From NCBI RefSeq assembly GCF_946221935.1, contig NZ_CAMIGN010000003.1:91746-155745 (forward strand): a stretch of DNA of 64,000 nt. Reading direction: 5' to 3'. A program made the position numbers and the translations under genes. Origin of the DNA: an uncultured Corynebacterium sp. GTDB lineage: Bacteria; Actinomycetota; Actinomycetes; Mycobacteriales; Mycobacteriaceae. The notes beneath the pieces were generated by a model. The model worked only from the letters and a program-made list of their open reading frames with translations. It was not told where the DNA came from and searched no databases. Shown here piece by piece: positions 45,889 to 57,100 of the stretch (position 1 is the first letter of the stretch; every line of letters starts with the position of its first letter).

Positions 45889-47196
45889 TTATTCGGTTGC
45901 GCCATCTTCGGCGGAGCCTAGTGCCACCACAGTCTCGCCACGCTTTTCAACCAACACATCGCCCGTCTGCTTCAGCGTCACCATGCCCTCGTAGCCCTTA
46001 CGGTCTACAGGGATCGTCCGCAAAACCTTGCCATTATCCCAATCGACCACGTCAATTCCCTTGTACGTCGGCACTAACAGCCGCCCACCGAGAGGAACCG
46101 CAGGACCTATGGCTCCCTCAACCGTGAACTTTGGTTCCAGTGTCGACGGTCCGAAGGTAACCACCCGTGCGCCGTCGAACCAGCTCATCAAGTGCGCCGA
46201 GTCTGCCGTCTGGGGGCTGAAGAGTTCTCCGTTGCGTTGCTGCGGATTCAGCAGGGGAGCAGGGTCTGCCGGGTACTGCTGAAAGTTACCTTCCTTGTCG
46301 AGCACCTGGAAGCGCGAACCCTCGTTGTCTTTTCCGTCTTTCGCACGCTTGCCATTACCCGGTACGTAAATCGCCGCTCGATCTATGCCAATGGCCACTA
46401 GCTCACTGCCTGCTGGAACCTCGTACTCGTGATATTTCTCCGGCGCGTCCGAGTCCTCCGGCTTTGTCTTCAACAGCCGAATCAGCTTCTTCTCATCGTC
46501 CGGGCAGGTCTGTGCGGTAGCCAAGAGTTCCTTGCGGGTCAGCGCGGAGGTAAAACTGCACTCTACGTATTTCTGCCTGCCAGGCTTTACTTCGGTCAGC
46601 TTCTCACCGACCTCCACGAGTCGCACGAGATCGGTACGTAGGAGCTCTGTGCGAGCGGGAGCCAACATCCCGATTGCATCGCGGCTCTGGAAAAGCCTCA
46701 CATTATTGGCGGCCAGCATGTCGCGGGTGTGCCGGTATTTTCCGGTGCTGCTGTCTAGGGACACAACCTGTCCACAGCCCTTCGGCCCTTGCAAGAACAG
46801 GCTCGTCTTCTGCCAGTTCGCCGCCACCCCACACAGGTCCTCTGGTGCGCTGTAGTGCCACACCTCCGAGCCGTCCTGCCCGCGCACCATCTTTGCATTG
46901 TTGCCGTCGGTCAGTACCACGCCGCCCTGATCCACCACGAGGTCGGTGGAATCGGTTTCTGCGGACCATAAATCCTTCAGCCGCTGAGGGGCCTTTGGAG
47001 TTTTGGCATCCTTGCCGGCGTCGAGTGTTCGATCGTCAGCGGTGATTGGATCGCTGGCAACTTGGTGATCCACCTTGCGCGCATCGGATCCCAGCCACGT
47101 GACGCCACCGAGAGCTAAAACGCTGCAGGCAAGCGCTGCGGCAATGACGTGATCGCTGCGGCGCGCGCGTTCCGGGGAAGGTAGACGACGGCTCAT
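45889..47196 (-). CDS. Membrane-anchored PQQ-like beta-propeller protein
   Basis: 435 aa. A basic N-terminus then one helix (VIAAALACSVLALGGVTWLG, about 18-37), followed by blade-like repeats: VVLTDGNNAKMVRGQDGSEVW, QVVSLDSSTGKYRHTRD, RVVTFGPSTLEPKFTVEGA and LVPTYKGIDVVDWDNGKVL. This is the Rv3212-like neighbour of the DEAD helicase gene. No catalytic site; a wall-side sensor or scaffold is possible. Its ATG overlaps the helicase stop (ATGA). Confidence 0.8.
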   Translation of the reverse strand: MSRRLPSPERARRSDHVIAAALACSVLALGGVTWLGSDARKVDHQVASDPITADDRTLDAGKDAKTPKAPQRLKDLWSAETDSTDLVVDQGGVVLTDGNNAKMVRGQDGSEVWHYSAPEDLCGVAANWQKTSLFLQGPKGCGQVVSLDSSTGKYRHTRDMLAANNVRLFQSRDAIGMLAPARTELLRTDLVRLVEVGEKLTEVKPGRQKYVECSFTSALTRKELLATAQTCPDDEKKLIRLLKTKPEDSDAPEKYHEYEVPAGSELVAIGIDRAAIYVPGNGKRAKDGKDNEGSRFQVLDKEGNFQQYPADPAPLLNPQQRNGELFSPQTADSAHLMSWFDGARVVTFGPSTLEPKFTVEGAIGPAVPLGGRLLVPTYKGIDVVDWDNGKVLRTIPVDRKGYEGMVTLKQTGDVLVEKRGETVVALGSAEDGATE

Positions 47197-48521
47197 CGAC
47201 GAGGCCTCCTACTGGACTTCTTTACCTTCAATGCCGCACCTTTCACTCCACGTGCCGGCCCAATCCGGTCGCTGATGCTCTCTGGCAGGCCAAACTCTGC
47301 CAGAAACTCCTTACTTGACGAGAACCACTGGGGTGGATCCGACAAACCCAGCCCCAGCGCTTCGTTGATCGCGTTCCACCGTGTGACTTCATCCCAGCCG
47401 ATGAGGCTGACGGCAGTGCCCGTATTGCCGGCTCGACCAGTGCGGCCAATGCGGTGTACGTATGTGCGTTCGTCGTCGGGCACCTGATAATTGATGACGT
47501 GCGTGACATCCTCGATGTCGATGCCGCGTGCGGCGACGTCGGTAGCGACCATAACGTCGGTTTCGTTGCGGCGGAACTCGCTTAGTGATTCTTCCCGGTC
47601 TTTTTGTCGCATGTCACCGTGCACCGCGCCCACGCGAAAGCCCAGCTCGGCCAGCTCTTGCGCCACATTCGCGGCCTGCCGCTTCGTACGTGCGAAAACG
47701 ATGCTGCGCCCCCGTCCCGGTGACTGCAGGATTCTAGCTAGTGCGGAGAGTCGATCCAGTTTGTGGGACTGAAAAACTACCTGCTTCGTCGTTTCGTGGG
47801 TGGCCTCCGTCGCCGCGCTATCAGCCTGAATGAGTATGGGGTGGTGCATTAGCGTCCTGGTCAGTGCAGCAATCGGCCCCGGCATGGTGGCAGAAAACAG
47901 CATCGTCTGCCGCTTCGGACTGGTCTGCGTGATGATGTCGCGCACATCATCCAGGAACCCCTGATCCAGCATTTCGTCGGCCTCGTCCAACACCACGATT
48001 TCAACTGTCTCCAGTTGCAAGTGCCCTTGCCGGGAAAGATCCAACAATCTGCCCGGTGTGCCCACAATGACGTCCGCTCCACTGGTCAGCGCGGCGGTTT
48101 GCTTCTCGAAGCCCACGCCGCCATACACCGCCTGTACCTGCAGAGCACGGGTCTTGCTCTTCCCTGGTGACGCCCCTTCGGCCCCCACCGGCACCCGTAG
48201 ATTCTTGGCAGCTGCAGTGAGATCGTCGGTGACTTGCAAACACAACTCTCGGGTAGGCACCACGATCAAGGCGCGTGGGGTGCCGTCGGGGGCGGTGACG
48301 GCGGCGTCATCAAAAACCCGATCGAGAACAGGAATGCCGAAACCTAACGTTTTACCCATGCCCGTGCGCGCCTGTCCGATGACGTCCGAACCTTTGAGGG
48401 CGATCGGGAGGGTGTATTCCTGGATTGCGAAGGCATGGGTGATACCGGTCTCTGCCAGGGCTTCCGTGATTTCCGCGGCTACTCCGAGGGCGTTAAAAGA
48501 GGGGCGGGAACCGGTATTCAT
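47193..48521 (-). CDS. rhlE: DEAD-box RNA helicase (RhlE-like)
   Basis: 442 aa from ATG 48521, which has GGTGGGAG upstream. Q motif with FAIQEYTLPIAL, Walker A GQARTGMGKT, PTREL, DEAD in VLDEADEMLDQGF, SAT in LFSATMP, and the C-terminal VATDVAARGIDIEDVTHVI and HRIGRTGRAG. It probably remodels RNA or ribosome precursors. Divergent from the DUF3107 gene across 128 bp. Confidence 0.93.
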   Translation of the reverse strand: MNTGSRPSFNALGVAAEITEALAETGITHAFAIQEYTLPIALKGSDVIGQARTGMGKTLGFGIPVLDRVFDDAAVTAPDGTPRALIVVPTRELCLQVTDDLTAAAKNLRVPVGAEGASPGKSKTRALQVQAVYGGVGFEKQTAALTSGADVIVGTPGRLLDLSRQGHLQLETVEIVVLDEADEMLDQGFLDDVRDIITQTSPKRQTMLFSATMPGPIAALTRTLMHHPILIQADSAATEATHETTKQVVFQSHKLDRLSALARILQSPGRGRSIVFARTKRQAANVAQELAELGFRVGAVHGDMRQKDREESLSEFRRNETDVMVATDVAARGIDIEDVTHVINYQVPDDERTYVHRIGRTGRAGNTGTAVSLIGWDEVTRWNAINEALGLGLSDPPQWFSSSKEFLAEFGLPESISDRIGPARGVKGAALKVKKSSRRPRR

Positions 48522-48649
48522 GGGGCTCCCACCTTCCTTCCAAACCTTTTGGGAAATGCGCTTGCAGAATCTTGCGTCGCGTTTGCGATAGCTATGATGG
48601 TCACAATACTGCACGTGAGTATAAAACGAATATGAAGGAAAGGTTTCCT

Positions 48650-48895
48650 ATGCAGATCAAGGTCGGATTCGTACACAACGCCCGCGAGCTGGCGATCACC
48701 GTCGATACTTCTAACGAGCAGAGCAAGTCGCAGGATGAGTATGTGACGGAAATTCAGAATTTCCTGGCCTCCGGTGGCAGCGAGACCCTGACCATCGAGG
48801 GCGCCAAGGGAACTCGCTACGTGCTTGTGCGTGAGCAGGTTGCCTACGTTGAGGTAGGCGCAGAGGCTAAGAACTCCGTCGGCTTCGTAAGCTAG
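48650..48895 (+). CDS. DUF3107 protein
   Basis: 81 aa from ATG 48650 behind AAGGAAAGG. MQIKVGFVHNARELAITVDT, then a helix QDEYVTEIQNFLASG and two strands TLTIEGAKGTRYVLVREQVA. The family is widely conserved in actinobacteria (TB9.4-like) with no known function. Earlier in-frame ATGs lack ribosome sites. Confidence 0.85.
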   Translation: MQIKVGFVHNARELAITVDTSNEQSKSQDEYVTEIQNFLASGGSETLTIEGAKGTRYVLVREQVAYVEVGAEAKNSVGFVS

Positions 48896-48910
48896 GAGCG
48901 ACGACGAGTT

Positions 48911-49876
48911 TTGAGTAGCGGCAGCAGTTTTCAGCGCCACCCAATTCCACCGGCTCGGAAGTCAACATCGGTGGAAGGGGGACAGCAGACACGCGGCGAA
49001 AACCTTAGCTTTCGCCGTGTGCTACTGGTCATTGCCGCATTTGTGCTGGTGTCGCTCCTGATCATGTACAGCGTACTCACCGGCTTGGGGAGTCACGATA
49101 GCGCGCAGGGGGGCGGTGGCGTGGCGTCGAAAGGCAACCCTGGACAGTCAGCTAAGTCCACGAACGACGAAAGCTCCATTGATGGGGAAGGTAGCTACGA
49201 TGACCTAGAGCTGGGCGAGCTGCCCCCTGGCGGAAAATACGCGAAGAAGGGCAGCGGAAAGTTCCGCACCGTCGGCAAGCCCGGCAAGAAAGTCGGAAAG
49301 GGAAAGAAGAAGTTCACCTATGTGGTGGAGGTAGAAAGCACCGTTAAATCAGCCGACTACGGTGGCGACGATGCCTTCGCCGCAATGGTGGACGCCACCC
49401 TTTCCAACCCGAAATCGTGGGTTGGCGATCCGCAGTACTCCTTCCAACACGTAGATGAAGACAAACTGCCAAAGGGGGAAAAGCCGGATATGCGCATCCA
49501 GCTAACCTCAACCAAAACCACCGCCAAGACCTGCGGTAATAGCTACGGGATTGAGACCAGCTGCAATTATTCAGGCGAACGGCGTGTGGTGTTGAACGAA
49601 GCACGCTGGGTGCGCGGAGCTATCCCCTTTGAAGGCGACCTGGGTGCTTATCGGCAGTACATGATCAACCACGAAGTTGGCCACGCCGTAGGCCATAGCG
49701 CGCATGAGCCATGCACGGGTGATGGCAAACTAGCGCCGATCATGATGCAACAGACGATCAGCTTGAATAACGCCGAAATCTATAAGATCAACCCGGAAGA
49801 GCCCTTCGGGCACGACTCAAACACCTGCAAGGTCAACCCGTGGGTATTCCCCTTCGGGTACAAGAAGAGTAAGTAA
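48911..49876 (+). CDS. DUF3152 membrane-anchored metallopeptidase-like protein
   Basis: 321 aa from TTG 48911; a later start is possible. One membrane helix (VLLVIAAFVLVSLLIMYSVL) near 40-60, a Gly/Lys/Asp-rich linker, then a zincin-like domain with the metal motif NHEVGHAVGHSAHEPC (HExGHxxGH...H), of the M10-like type. MMQQT follows as a possible Met-turn. The active site faces the wall. Conserved near adnAB in mycobacteria. Confidence 0.85.
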   Translation: MSSGSSFQRHPIPPARKSTSVEGGQQTRGENLSFRRVLLVIAAFVLVSLLIMYSVLTGLGSHDSAQGGGGVASKGNPGQSAKSTNDESSIDGEGSYDDLELGELPPGGKYAKKGSGKFRTVGKPGKKVGKGKKKFTYVVEVESTVKSADYGGDDAFAAMVDATLSNPKSWVGDPQYSFQHVDEDKLPKGEKPDMRIQLTSTKTTAKTCGNSYGIETSCNYSGERRVVLNEARWVRGAIPFEGDLGAYRQYMINHEVGHAVGHSAHEPCTGDGKLAPIMMQQTISLNNAEIYKINPEEPFGHDSNTCKVNPWVFPFGYKKSK

Positions 49877-49884
49877 ACGAGAAC

Positions 49885-50805
49885 ATGATCAACGACGATT
49901 CTCACAGCGACTTTCAATCCCCGCCACCGGCGCATATTTTGGCCAGCTTCCAGGTGCCCTCGGCACATCCGGTGCTTTTGGAGCAGGAATGGAGCCAAGG
50001 ATGGCGCTGCGATAGGGCAGTGATTTCCCGCGCGGACGAACCGGCAAGGGCAGCGTGGATCGCGAAGATCATGTCCAAGGTGCGCCCCGCAGGCGTGTCA
50101 ATGTCGCGCCCTATCTTTTCTTCCGACGGGCGGTTTAGCGTATCCGGATGGCGTGCGCGGACGTTTATGTCCGGCCACCAGTCGCCGCGCTTCGATGAGA
50201 TGGTTGCAGCCGCTCTGCGACTCAACGAAGCCCTGCGAGGCGAGCGGAAGCCGACGTTCCTGGCACCGCCGGTGGCTGGCAAGAAGTGGTATGAATACGA
50301 CCTCTACGCTGCGGCCGACCAGGCGGCCTTTGCCGAGGACCCGGCAGAGTGGATTACGCCGGTGCTAGCCCCCGAAACTGTGCCGCGCGAAGACGTCGCT
50401 GAAGCGTTGGTGAAGGCCGCGAGCTTGGCGGAACTGCGCGGGCCGATCAACGAGGAAGACCAATTGGTGCACGGGGACATTGCCGGCTGCACCATTTTCG
50501 ACGGCACCGCTGACCCCATCGTGACGGATTTATACCCAGCCTGGCACCCGGCTGCCTGGACTGTCGCGCTGTTGATCGTGGACACGATGGCCTGGGGGAA
50601 TGCTCCGGATGCGTTGTTGGATCGGTGGGCACACCTGCCTGACTTTGAACAGCTGGTGCTGCGCGCAGTGATGTATCGACTTTTCCTGCACGCGATGCTG
50701 CCGAACGCTAGGCCGGATTCGTGGGCGGGGCTAGCGCGCGTCGCGGATGTAGTGGCGGCCTGGGTCGCACAACGCCGAGACGAACAACGCCGAGACGAAC
50801 AATAA
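49885..50805 (+). CDS. TIGR02569 family protein (kinase-like fold)
   Basis: A 306-aa protein that starts 8 bp after the DUF3152 gene. Features resemble aminoglycoside-phosphotransferase folds: RVSGWRARTFMSGHQ, a catalytic-loop-like LVHGDIAGCTIFDGTADPIV and a DLYPAWHPAAW region. The C-terminus has the repeated RRDEQRRDEQ. The substrate is unknown. It precedes adnA by about 60 bp in the same direction. Confidence 0.82.
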   Translation: MINDDSHSDFQSPPPAHILASFQVPSAHPVLLEQEWSQGWRCDRAVISRADEPARAAWIAKIMSKVRPAGVSMSRPIFSSDGRFSVSGWRARTFMSGHQSPRFDEMVAAALRLNEALRGERKPTFLAPPVAGKKWYEYDLYAAADQAAFAEDPAEWITPVLAPETVPREDVAEALVKAASLAELRGPINEEDQLVHGDIAGCTIFDGTADPIVTDLYPAWHPAAWTVALLIVDTMAWGNAPDALLDRWAHLPDFEQLVLRAVMYRLFLHAMLPNARPDSWAGLARVADVVAAWVAQRRDEQRRDEQ

Positions 50806-50864
50806 TCGAACACAAAAAGAAGTTCAGCGGGAGGTTGTCCTGTGCGCGTGACAAACTTAAAGAC

Positions 50865-53800
50865 ATGGAGCAGGTCAACACTCGAGACATCAACCGCGAC
50901 CTAGAAAAGCGGCTCGGAGCCAGCGGGAAGCCGCGCGTACGGCTGGGCCAGCCGTCGGCGACGACCGAACCTCAGGAACACTTCGAAGGCCTTGCTGGAG
51001 CGCTGGTCGAAGGATCCACACAGGTGGATTATGCGAAGCCGTATGCGATTCTCGGCGGACCGGGTACGGGCAAAACGTCACTGTTGATCGCTGCTGCGCG
51101 GGAATTCCTTCTGCGCGGGGGATCGGCGTCAGAAATAATGTTCTTCGCACCGTCGAAACAGGCGGCGACGGCCGTTCGCGCCGCACTGTATCAGCGCATG
51201 GCGGGCGAGGGGGACTATGCAGCTTCCGGTACTTTTGTGCGCTCGGTGCATTCGTGGGCCTTCGCGTTTTATCGCAGTGTGCAGACGCTGCGCGGTAAAA
51301 AGCAGCCACGACTGATAACGGGTGCGGAGCATGACATGCAGATCCGCGAAATCCTGCGTGGCACTGTGGAAGACGGCAACCGTTATTGGCCCGCCAATGT
51401 GGTACCGGCCTTGGGATATGCCGGCTTTGCCCAACAGCTGCGTGATCTGCTGCTGCGCGCCACAGAACGGGGAGTATCCGCGGAGCAGCTGCAACAATTA
51501 GGCGTGGAGCACGGGCGACCTATGTGGGAGGCCGCGGGGCAATTCCAGGCTGAATATGAGCAGGTGCAGCGCCTGGGCCAGTCCGAGAGCCTGAACGCTT
51601 CGGAGTTGTTGCACGCCACTCTTGCTACTTTCGACCAGCCCGAGGGGGAGCAGTTGGTCGAAAGGCAGCGGACGAAGACCAAACTCGTGCTGGTTGACGA
51701 CGCACACAATCTGGATCCCGCGTCTGCGAGGTTGATCGAGAGCTTCCTGGTCCCCGGAACCCGCACTCTTATCGCAGGCGACCCGGATCAGTGCGTGTTC
51801 CACTTCCGTGGGGCCGACGAGACTTTTTTGGACTCCTACTCGCAGGATCCAGACCACCGGGTTGTGCTTAGTGCTTCCTATCGTTTGACGCCCCCTGCGG
51901 TTCAGGCAGTGAACGATATCCGCAGTCACTTGAGTTTTCAGCCAAGTCGCGTGGAACTGCGTTCCGCCGCGGCACGCGAGGGGAACGTGGACGTGACAAT
52001 CGCTCCGACAGAAACCGCGGAACGCTTGAGGATTGTCGATGTAGTGCGGCGCGCGCATGTCGAGCAGGACGTGGCGTGGGATGACATGGCGGTAATCGTG
52101 CGCGGCACGGGCAGTATCGCGCGGGTGCGTAGATCGCTCATGGCCTATGGCGTGCCTGTGAAGGTGGATCCGACATCCATGGTGCTGGCGGAACAACCGC
52201 TGGCGCGCATGCTGCTCCTAGCTGCGGAGGCCAGCTACCGCGATCTCACGGTGGCGGAGATGCATGAGCTGTTGGAAGGAAGCGTGGGCGGAGCGGATCC
52301 GGTGATGGTGCGCCGCGTACACCGCGCGGTGGCGCTGGCAATTCGTTCTGCACAGGTTGCCGGCCAACAGTTGCGACAGCATGAAAATGCTAAGCCATTC
52401 CAGGCTGCGGATTATGTGACGGAGTTTCTAAACCACCCGGGTGTCCCGGCGAATCAGTGGATCATTAGCTACTGCGGGCCGCGCGAGCTAGAAGTCATCC
52501 AGCGCGTATCCAAGGTTTTGGATGCAGGGCGTAGCGCACTGGCGGAACACCAGAGTACAGAGATGGTGCTTTGGAAGATTTGGCAGGCCACACAGCTGGA
52601 TATGCATCTGCGGTCGCAGGCGTTGAAGGGTGGATCCCTAGGTGCCCAGGCTGATGCGGACCTGGATGCGGTGATGAGTTTGTTCGACATGGTGGGTGAC
52701 TTTGCAGAGCGAAATCCGCACGCAAAGGTGAAGAGCTTTGTCGACAGTATTCGTGCCCAGAAGGTGCCAACCGGAGGGCGCGATCAGCGCGGAGTGCGCT
52801 CCGGCGCGGTAGAGATTCTGCCAGCCCACGCTGCGGCGGGTAGGCAGTGGCAAGTCGTGGTAGTGGCCGGTGTACAGGAAGGAGAGTGGCCGACCGGCCC
52901 GACCGTCGGCGGACTCTTCGGCCAGTTGGAGCTGGTGGATCTGCTGGATCGGGGTATCGACCCGAGCGTGCCCGTGGCACGTATCAACGATGCGATTGAG
53001 GCGGAGCGCCGACTATTCCTGCTAGCTGTGAGCCGGGCGACGGAAAGCGTGCACGTGACGTGCGTAGAGAACTCGGGTGACGAAGCGATGGTGCCCTCGC
53101 GCTTTATCGCCGAAATGGGCGTGGAGCCCACCACACTGGCGACCTTGGCGGAGTTAGACGGGGCTGTTGGCCATATGGTTTCAGGCTCCGGTGCGGGCAC
53201 GCTGCCGCGCGTGCTGGCAATTGAATCCTTGCTGGCGGAGCTGCGCGATGCTGCGACTGACCCGCAACGCCCTGGTCACGAACGCCAGGCGGCCATGCGG
53301 AACCTGGCGAAGATGGCACGTGCCGGGGTGCATGGCGCAGCGCCCGAGGAATGGTGGGGCATGGTGGAACCGTCCACGAGCGCACGTGTGTTGGCCGGGG
53401 ACAAGATCCGCCTGAGCCCATCCAAGCTAGAGAGCTGGAGCACTTGCGCCCTGCGTACTTTCTTGGAGTCGAATGGTGGAGTGAGCGAATCCACCGAGCC
53501 GATGCGTGTGGGCATCGTCATCCACGCAATCGCCGAGCAGATTGCGCACGGGATGGATCTATACGAAGCGAAGCTGGCAATTCGAGAGATTCTGCCGCAT
53601 GTGCTTGACGGACCAGAGTGGAAGAATGACCAGACTCTAGAGGACTGGGAAAAGGGCGTCGAAAGGCTCTTTAATTACATCGACGGCCTGCGACAACAAG
53701 GCAATGAGCTAGAGACGGAGCGCACGCTCAGGGCCACAGTCGGACAGACACCCGATGGGGTAGAGGTAACGCTGAGTGGTCGTGCCGACTTGCTGGTGAC

Positions 53801-54182
53801 GAACCCGGAGAGCGGCCTGACGAAGGTGATCGACTTCAAGACCGGCAAAAGTGCGGTGACTAAGAAGGTTGCGGAGGAGAGTCCGCAATTGAGCACGTAT
53901 CAATTCCTGTTGCCTCTCAACGAACGCTCCGGTCAGGCGGGGAGGACGTACCGCCCCGGAGGTGCATCGCTGGTGTACCCGAGGGTGACCAACAAGACAA
54001 TCGCCGAAAGGCTCCAGGCGGAGTTGACGGAAGAACAACTAGCTGGAGCGCACGACAAGTTGATAGAGATAGCGCCAGTGACAGCGGGGCCGACATACCT
54101 GGCCACGCCAAACGATCGCTGCAGAAACTGCGGTTTCAAGGCGATCTGCCCCGCACAGGCCACAGGAAAGCAGGTGGTGTAA
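50865..54182 (+). CDS. adnA: AdnA subunit of the helicase-nuclease, with a C-terminal iron-sulfur cysteine set
   Basis: 1105 aa from ATG 50865; upstream codons overlap the TIGR02569 gene. It is a UvrD-like motor with P-loop ILGGPGTGKTSLLIA and a variant Walker B KLVLVDDAHNLD, then QCVFHFRGAD. The C-terminal RecB-type nuclease reads TLSGRADLLV, VIDFKTGKSA and ESPQLSTYQFLL. A cysteine in WSTCALRTF and three in CRNCGFKAICPAQ fit the AddB/Cas4-type iron-sulfur staple. AdnAB resects double-strand breaks in actinobacteria. It abuts adnB (stop and ATG in TAAATG). Confidence 0.93.
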   Translation: MEQVNTRDINRDLEKRLGASGKPRVRLGQPSATTEPQEHFEGLAGALVEGSTQVDYAKPYAILGGPGTGKTSLLIAAAREFLLRGGSASEIMFFAPSKQAATAVRAALYQRMAGEGDYAASGTFVRSVHSWAFAFYRSVQTLRGKKQPRLITGAEHDMQIREILRGTVEDGNRYWPANVVPALGYAGFAQQLRDLLLRATERGVSAEQLQQLGVEHGRPMWEAAGQFQAEYEQVQRLGQSESLNASELLHATLATFDQPEGEQLVERQRTKTKLVLVDDAHNLDPASARLIESFLVPGTRTLIAGDPDQCVFHFRGADETFLDSYSQDPDHRVVLSASYRLTPPAVQAVNDIRSHLSFQPSRVELRSAAAREGNVDVTIAPTETAERLRIVDVVRRAHVEQDVAWDDMAVIVRGTGSIARVRRSLMAYGVPVKVDPTSMVLAEQPLARMLLLAAEASYRDLTVAEMHELLEGSVGGADPVMVRRVHRAVALAIRSAQVAGQQLRQHENAKPFQAADYVTEFLNHPGVPANQWIISYCGPRELEVIQRVSKVLDAGRSALAEHQSTEMVLWKIWQATQLDMHLRSQALKGGSLGAQADADLDAVMSLFDMVGDFAERNPHAKVKSFVDSIRAQKVPTGGRDQRGVRSGAVEILPAHAAAGRQWQVVVVAGVQEGEWPTGPTVGGLFGQLELVDLLDRGIDPSVPVARINDAIEAERRLFLLAVSRATESVHVTCVENSGDEAMVPSRFIAEMGVEPTTLATLAELDGAVGHMVSGSGAGTLPRVLAIESLLAELRDAATDPQRPGHERQAAMRNLAKMARAGVHGAAPEEWWGMVEPSTSARVLAGDKIRLSPSKLESWSTCALRTFLESNGGVSESTEPMRVGIVIHAIAEQIAHGMDLYEAKLAIREILPHVLDGPEWKNDQTLEDWEKGVERLFNYIDGLRQQGNELETERTLRATVGQTPDGVEVTLSGRADLLVTNPESGLTKVIDFKTGKSAVTKKVAEESPQLSTYQFLLPLNERSGQAGRTYRPGGASLVYPRVTNKTIAERLQAELTEEQLAGAHDKLIEIAPVTAGPTYLATPNDRCRNCGFKAICPAQATGKQVV

Positions 54183-57100
54183 ATGGATAACAACCGACAC
54201 ATCTACAGCCCTCAGGAGCTGTCAAGGCTGATGGGGCAGAGATTCGAGCCCACCGATGAACAAGCTGACGTGATCCAGGCGGGGCCGTTCGGTAACTTCC
54301 TGGTGGTCGCCGGCGCCGGCGCAGGTAAGACCGAAACGATGGCTGCACGTGCCGTTTGGATGGTGGCGAACGGTTACGCTAGGCCTGAACAGATCTTGGG
54401 TCTGACCTTCACCCGTAAAGCTGCCGCCGAGCTGGGAGAACGCATTCGCCAACGGCTGCAGACCCTCGCGGAAAGTGCCTTTATGGATGAGCTGGCGCCA
54501 GACGATCCACGCCGCGAGGTGCTGAAGAATATCGCTCCGGCAGTGGCGACCTACGATTCCTATGCCGGAGACATCGTCCGTGAATATGGCTTGCTCATCC
54601 CATCTGAACCTGCCGCACGGCTAATTACCGACGCCGAACGGTGGATGGTGGCGCGGGACGTGATTCTCAACTCGGGTGGCTCAGTGACCGCCGACAAGTC
54701 CATAGCGACCGTTATTGATGACGTGTGCACCCTTTCAGATGAAATGGATAACCACCTGGCCGAATTAGGTGAGGTTCAGAGCGAGAGCCTGAAAGCTAAG
54801 GACTTGCTGGAAGAGCTGCCCAAGAAAGCGAATGCAAAGAGTGAGTTCACCGGGGATAACCAGAAGTTTCTTGATGCCCAGCAGTATCGCATTGAGCTGC
54901 TGAGCTTCGTGCAGCAATACCGCGAAGCACTGCAGGAACGCGACCTGTTGACCTTTGGACAACAGATGAACAAAGCCGCGCAGCTCGTACGCGACCATGA
55001 CATCGTGGGACAGGAACAGCGGCGACGCTTCCGCGTGGTCATGCTGGACGAATACCAGGACACCGGCCATGCTCAGCGCATCATGCTGCGATCCTTGTTC
55101 GGTGAAGGGCGTGCGAGCGGCAGTGAGTTTTCTGCGATGGCGGTGGGCGACCCAATGCAATCGATCTACCAGTTCCGCGGAGCTACGGCCTCCAACCTGG
55201 AGAAGTTCCGCACAGACTTCCCCGATGCTTCTGGCGAGCCGGCGCAGAAACTGCAGTTGCTGACGTCCTGGCGTAACCCCACCAGGGTGTTGGACATGGC
55301 CAATAAGGTTTCTACCTGGTCCATGGAACGGAGCACTGAGAGCACCGGGCGCCTAGTCTCGGAACTGCGCCCGCGCTCCGGAGCCGCGGAAGGCGAGACG
55401 GCTGTGGCCTTTTTTGAGGAGCGCGAGCAGGAACTCGACTGGCTGGCCGAGAAGCTTCAGACCCAGTGGGAGGCCTACCAGCAGAAGCTGGAGGCAGCGG
55501 AAAACCCGGCGAAGGTTAAGCCCTTTTCCGCCGCAGTGCTGGTGACTGTAAACAAGGATGCGGTGCCGATCTATGAAAAATTGGTGGAACGCGGGGTGCC
55601 AGCGGACATGACCGCCGGACCGGGACTTTTGGATATTCCCGAGGTCGCTGACGTGTTCTCTACGTTGCGCGTGCTAGTGGATCCCACGGATGACGTAGCA
55701 CTTTTACGCCTGCTGACCGGACCACGGTGGAACATTGGAGCCGCAGACCTTGCTGTGCTTACACGCCGCGCAGAGCAGATCGTCAATCGTGGAGCCGCGC
55801 AGCCTGGTGAAATGGATGAGACCGCAGCGCAGCTACAGGCCGAGAAGATCGACGCTTTCCGAAGCGCCGGGGTGCGGGAGGAGCTTATCGACAAGGTACT
55901 GGAGGCCATCCCTGACCCCACTGAGTTTTCCGTGGGGCTGACCGACGCGCTTGCAGACATGACTGATGCGGAGGAGATGGGCATGTCGGCTAAGGGAGCT
56001 AGGCGGCTTGCACAGCTCGGGCGAGAGCTCGGATACCTGCGCCGTCATAGCCTGCAAAAGAATCTGCCGGATCTGGTGGCGGATATCGAGAAGATGCTGG
56101 GAGTGCGCACGGAAGTTCTGATGCGTTGGCACCGTCAGCCCGAACAGGCGATCGGCACCAGCCACCTCGACAAGTTCGCGCAGATTGTGCGCGAATTCTC
56201 CCGCGTTGTTACTACCAGCCCCCAGGCATTGGTCGAATACCTGCTGGCAGCTCATGCGAAGGAAGACGGCCTGGCCCCGGGGGAGGTTCAGCGCAAGGAC
56301 AACACCGTACAGATCCTCACGGTTCACAAGGCAAAGGGACTGGAATGGGACATCGTCGCCGTGCCACATGCCTCCCGCGAACGCTACGGCGATTATTCCC
56401 AGCCTAGGAGCGAATCTTCCTGGACGACCAATGCAAAGGTGATGCCCAGCAGCCTGCGTGGCGATGCCGGCGACCAGCCGGGAGCATACCCAGTGCTCTC
56501 GCTGGAAAATGCGGACGATCGGAGTGCACACACCGGCGAATACAAGGCGTTCAACAAGCAAGTCAGTCGATTCCGCGCAAAGGAGAACGACCGACTGTTC
56601 TACGTGGCAATCACCCGTTCCGAGCGGGTGCTCTATGTCAGTGGATCTGCTTTTAAAGGATCGACAGCGAAGGGAAACGACCCATCCATCTGCCTTTCCC
56701 AGCTACGCGAGTATATGCAGGAAAATGGCATAGATAGCCAGGTGGAATACTGGTCTGATTTGGGGAAGTACTACAAGGACCTGGATCAATTGCTGGAAGA
56801 CTCAGACGGGCCACTTGAGGACAAGCTCTTTTTGCCAACTCCTGAGATCAACGCACAGCGTTTGGACTACGAAGAGGAACGCAAAAACCGTGAATCCGAG
56901 GGCACTGTTGGTGCCTCTTGGCCCCGTACCGATCTGGTCGGGAATCGCCCCGAGGTCACTGAAGCCGCAGCTCAGCTGAGGGCGGAAATCACAGCGCTAG
57001 AGGAGAAGACCAATGCAGGTACGGCAGGCGACGCCGACACTCCCGACGCTGACCACTCCGTACCCTCGACACTTGCCGAGGCTTGGGATCTGGAGACAGA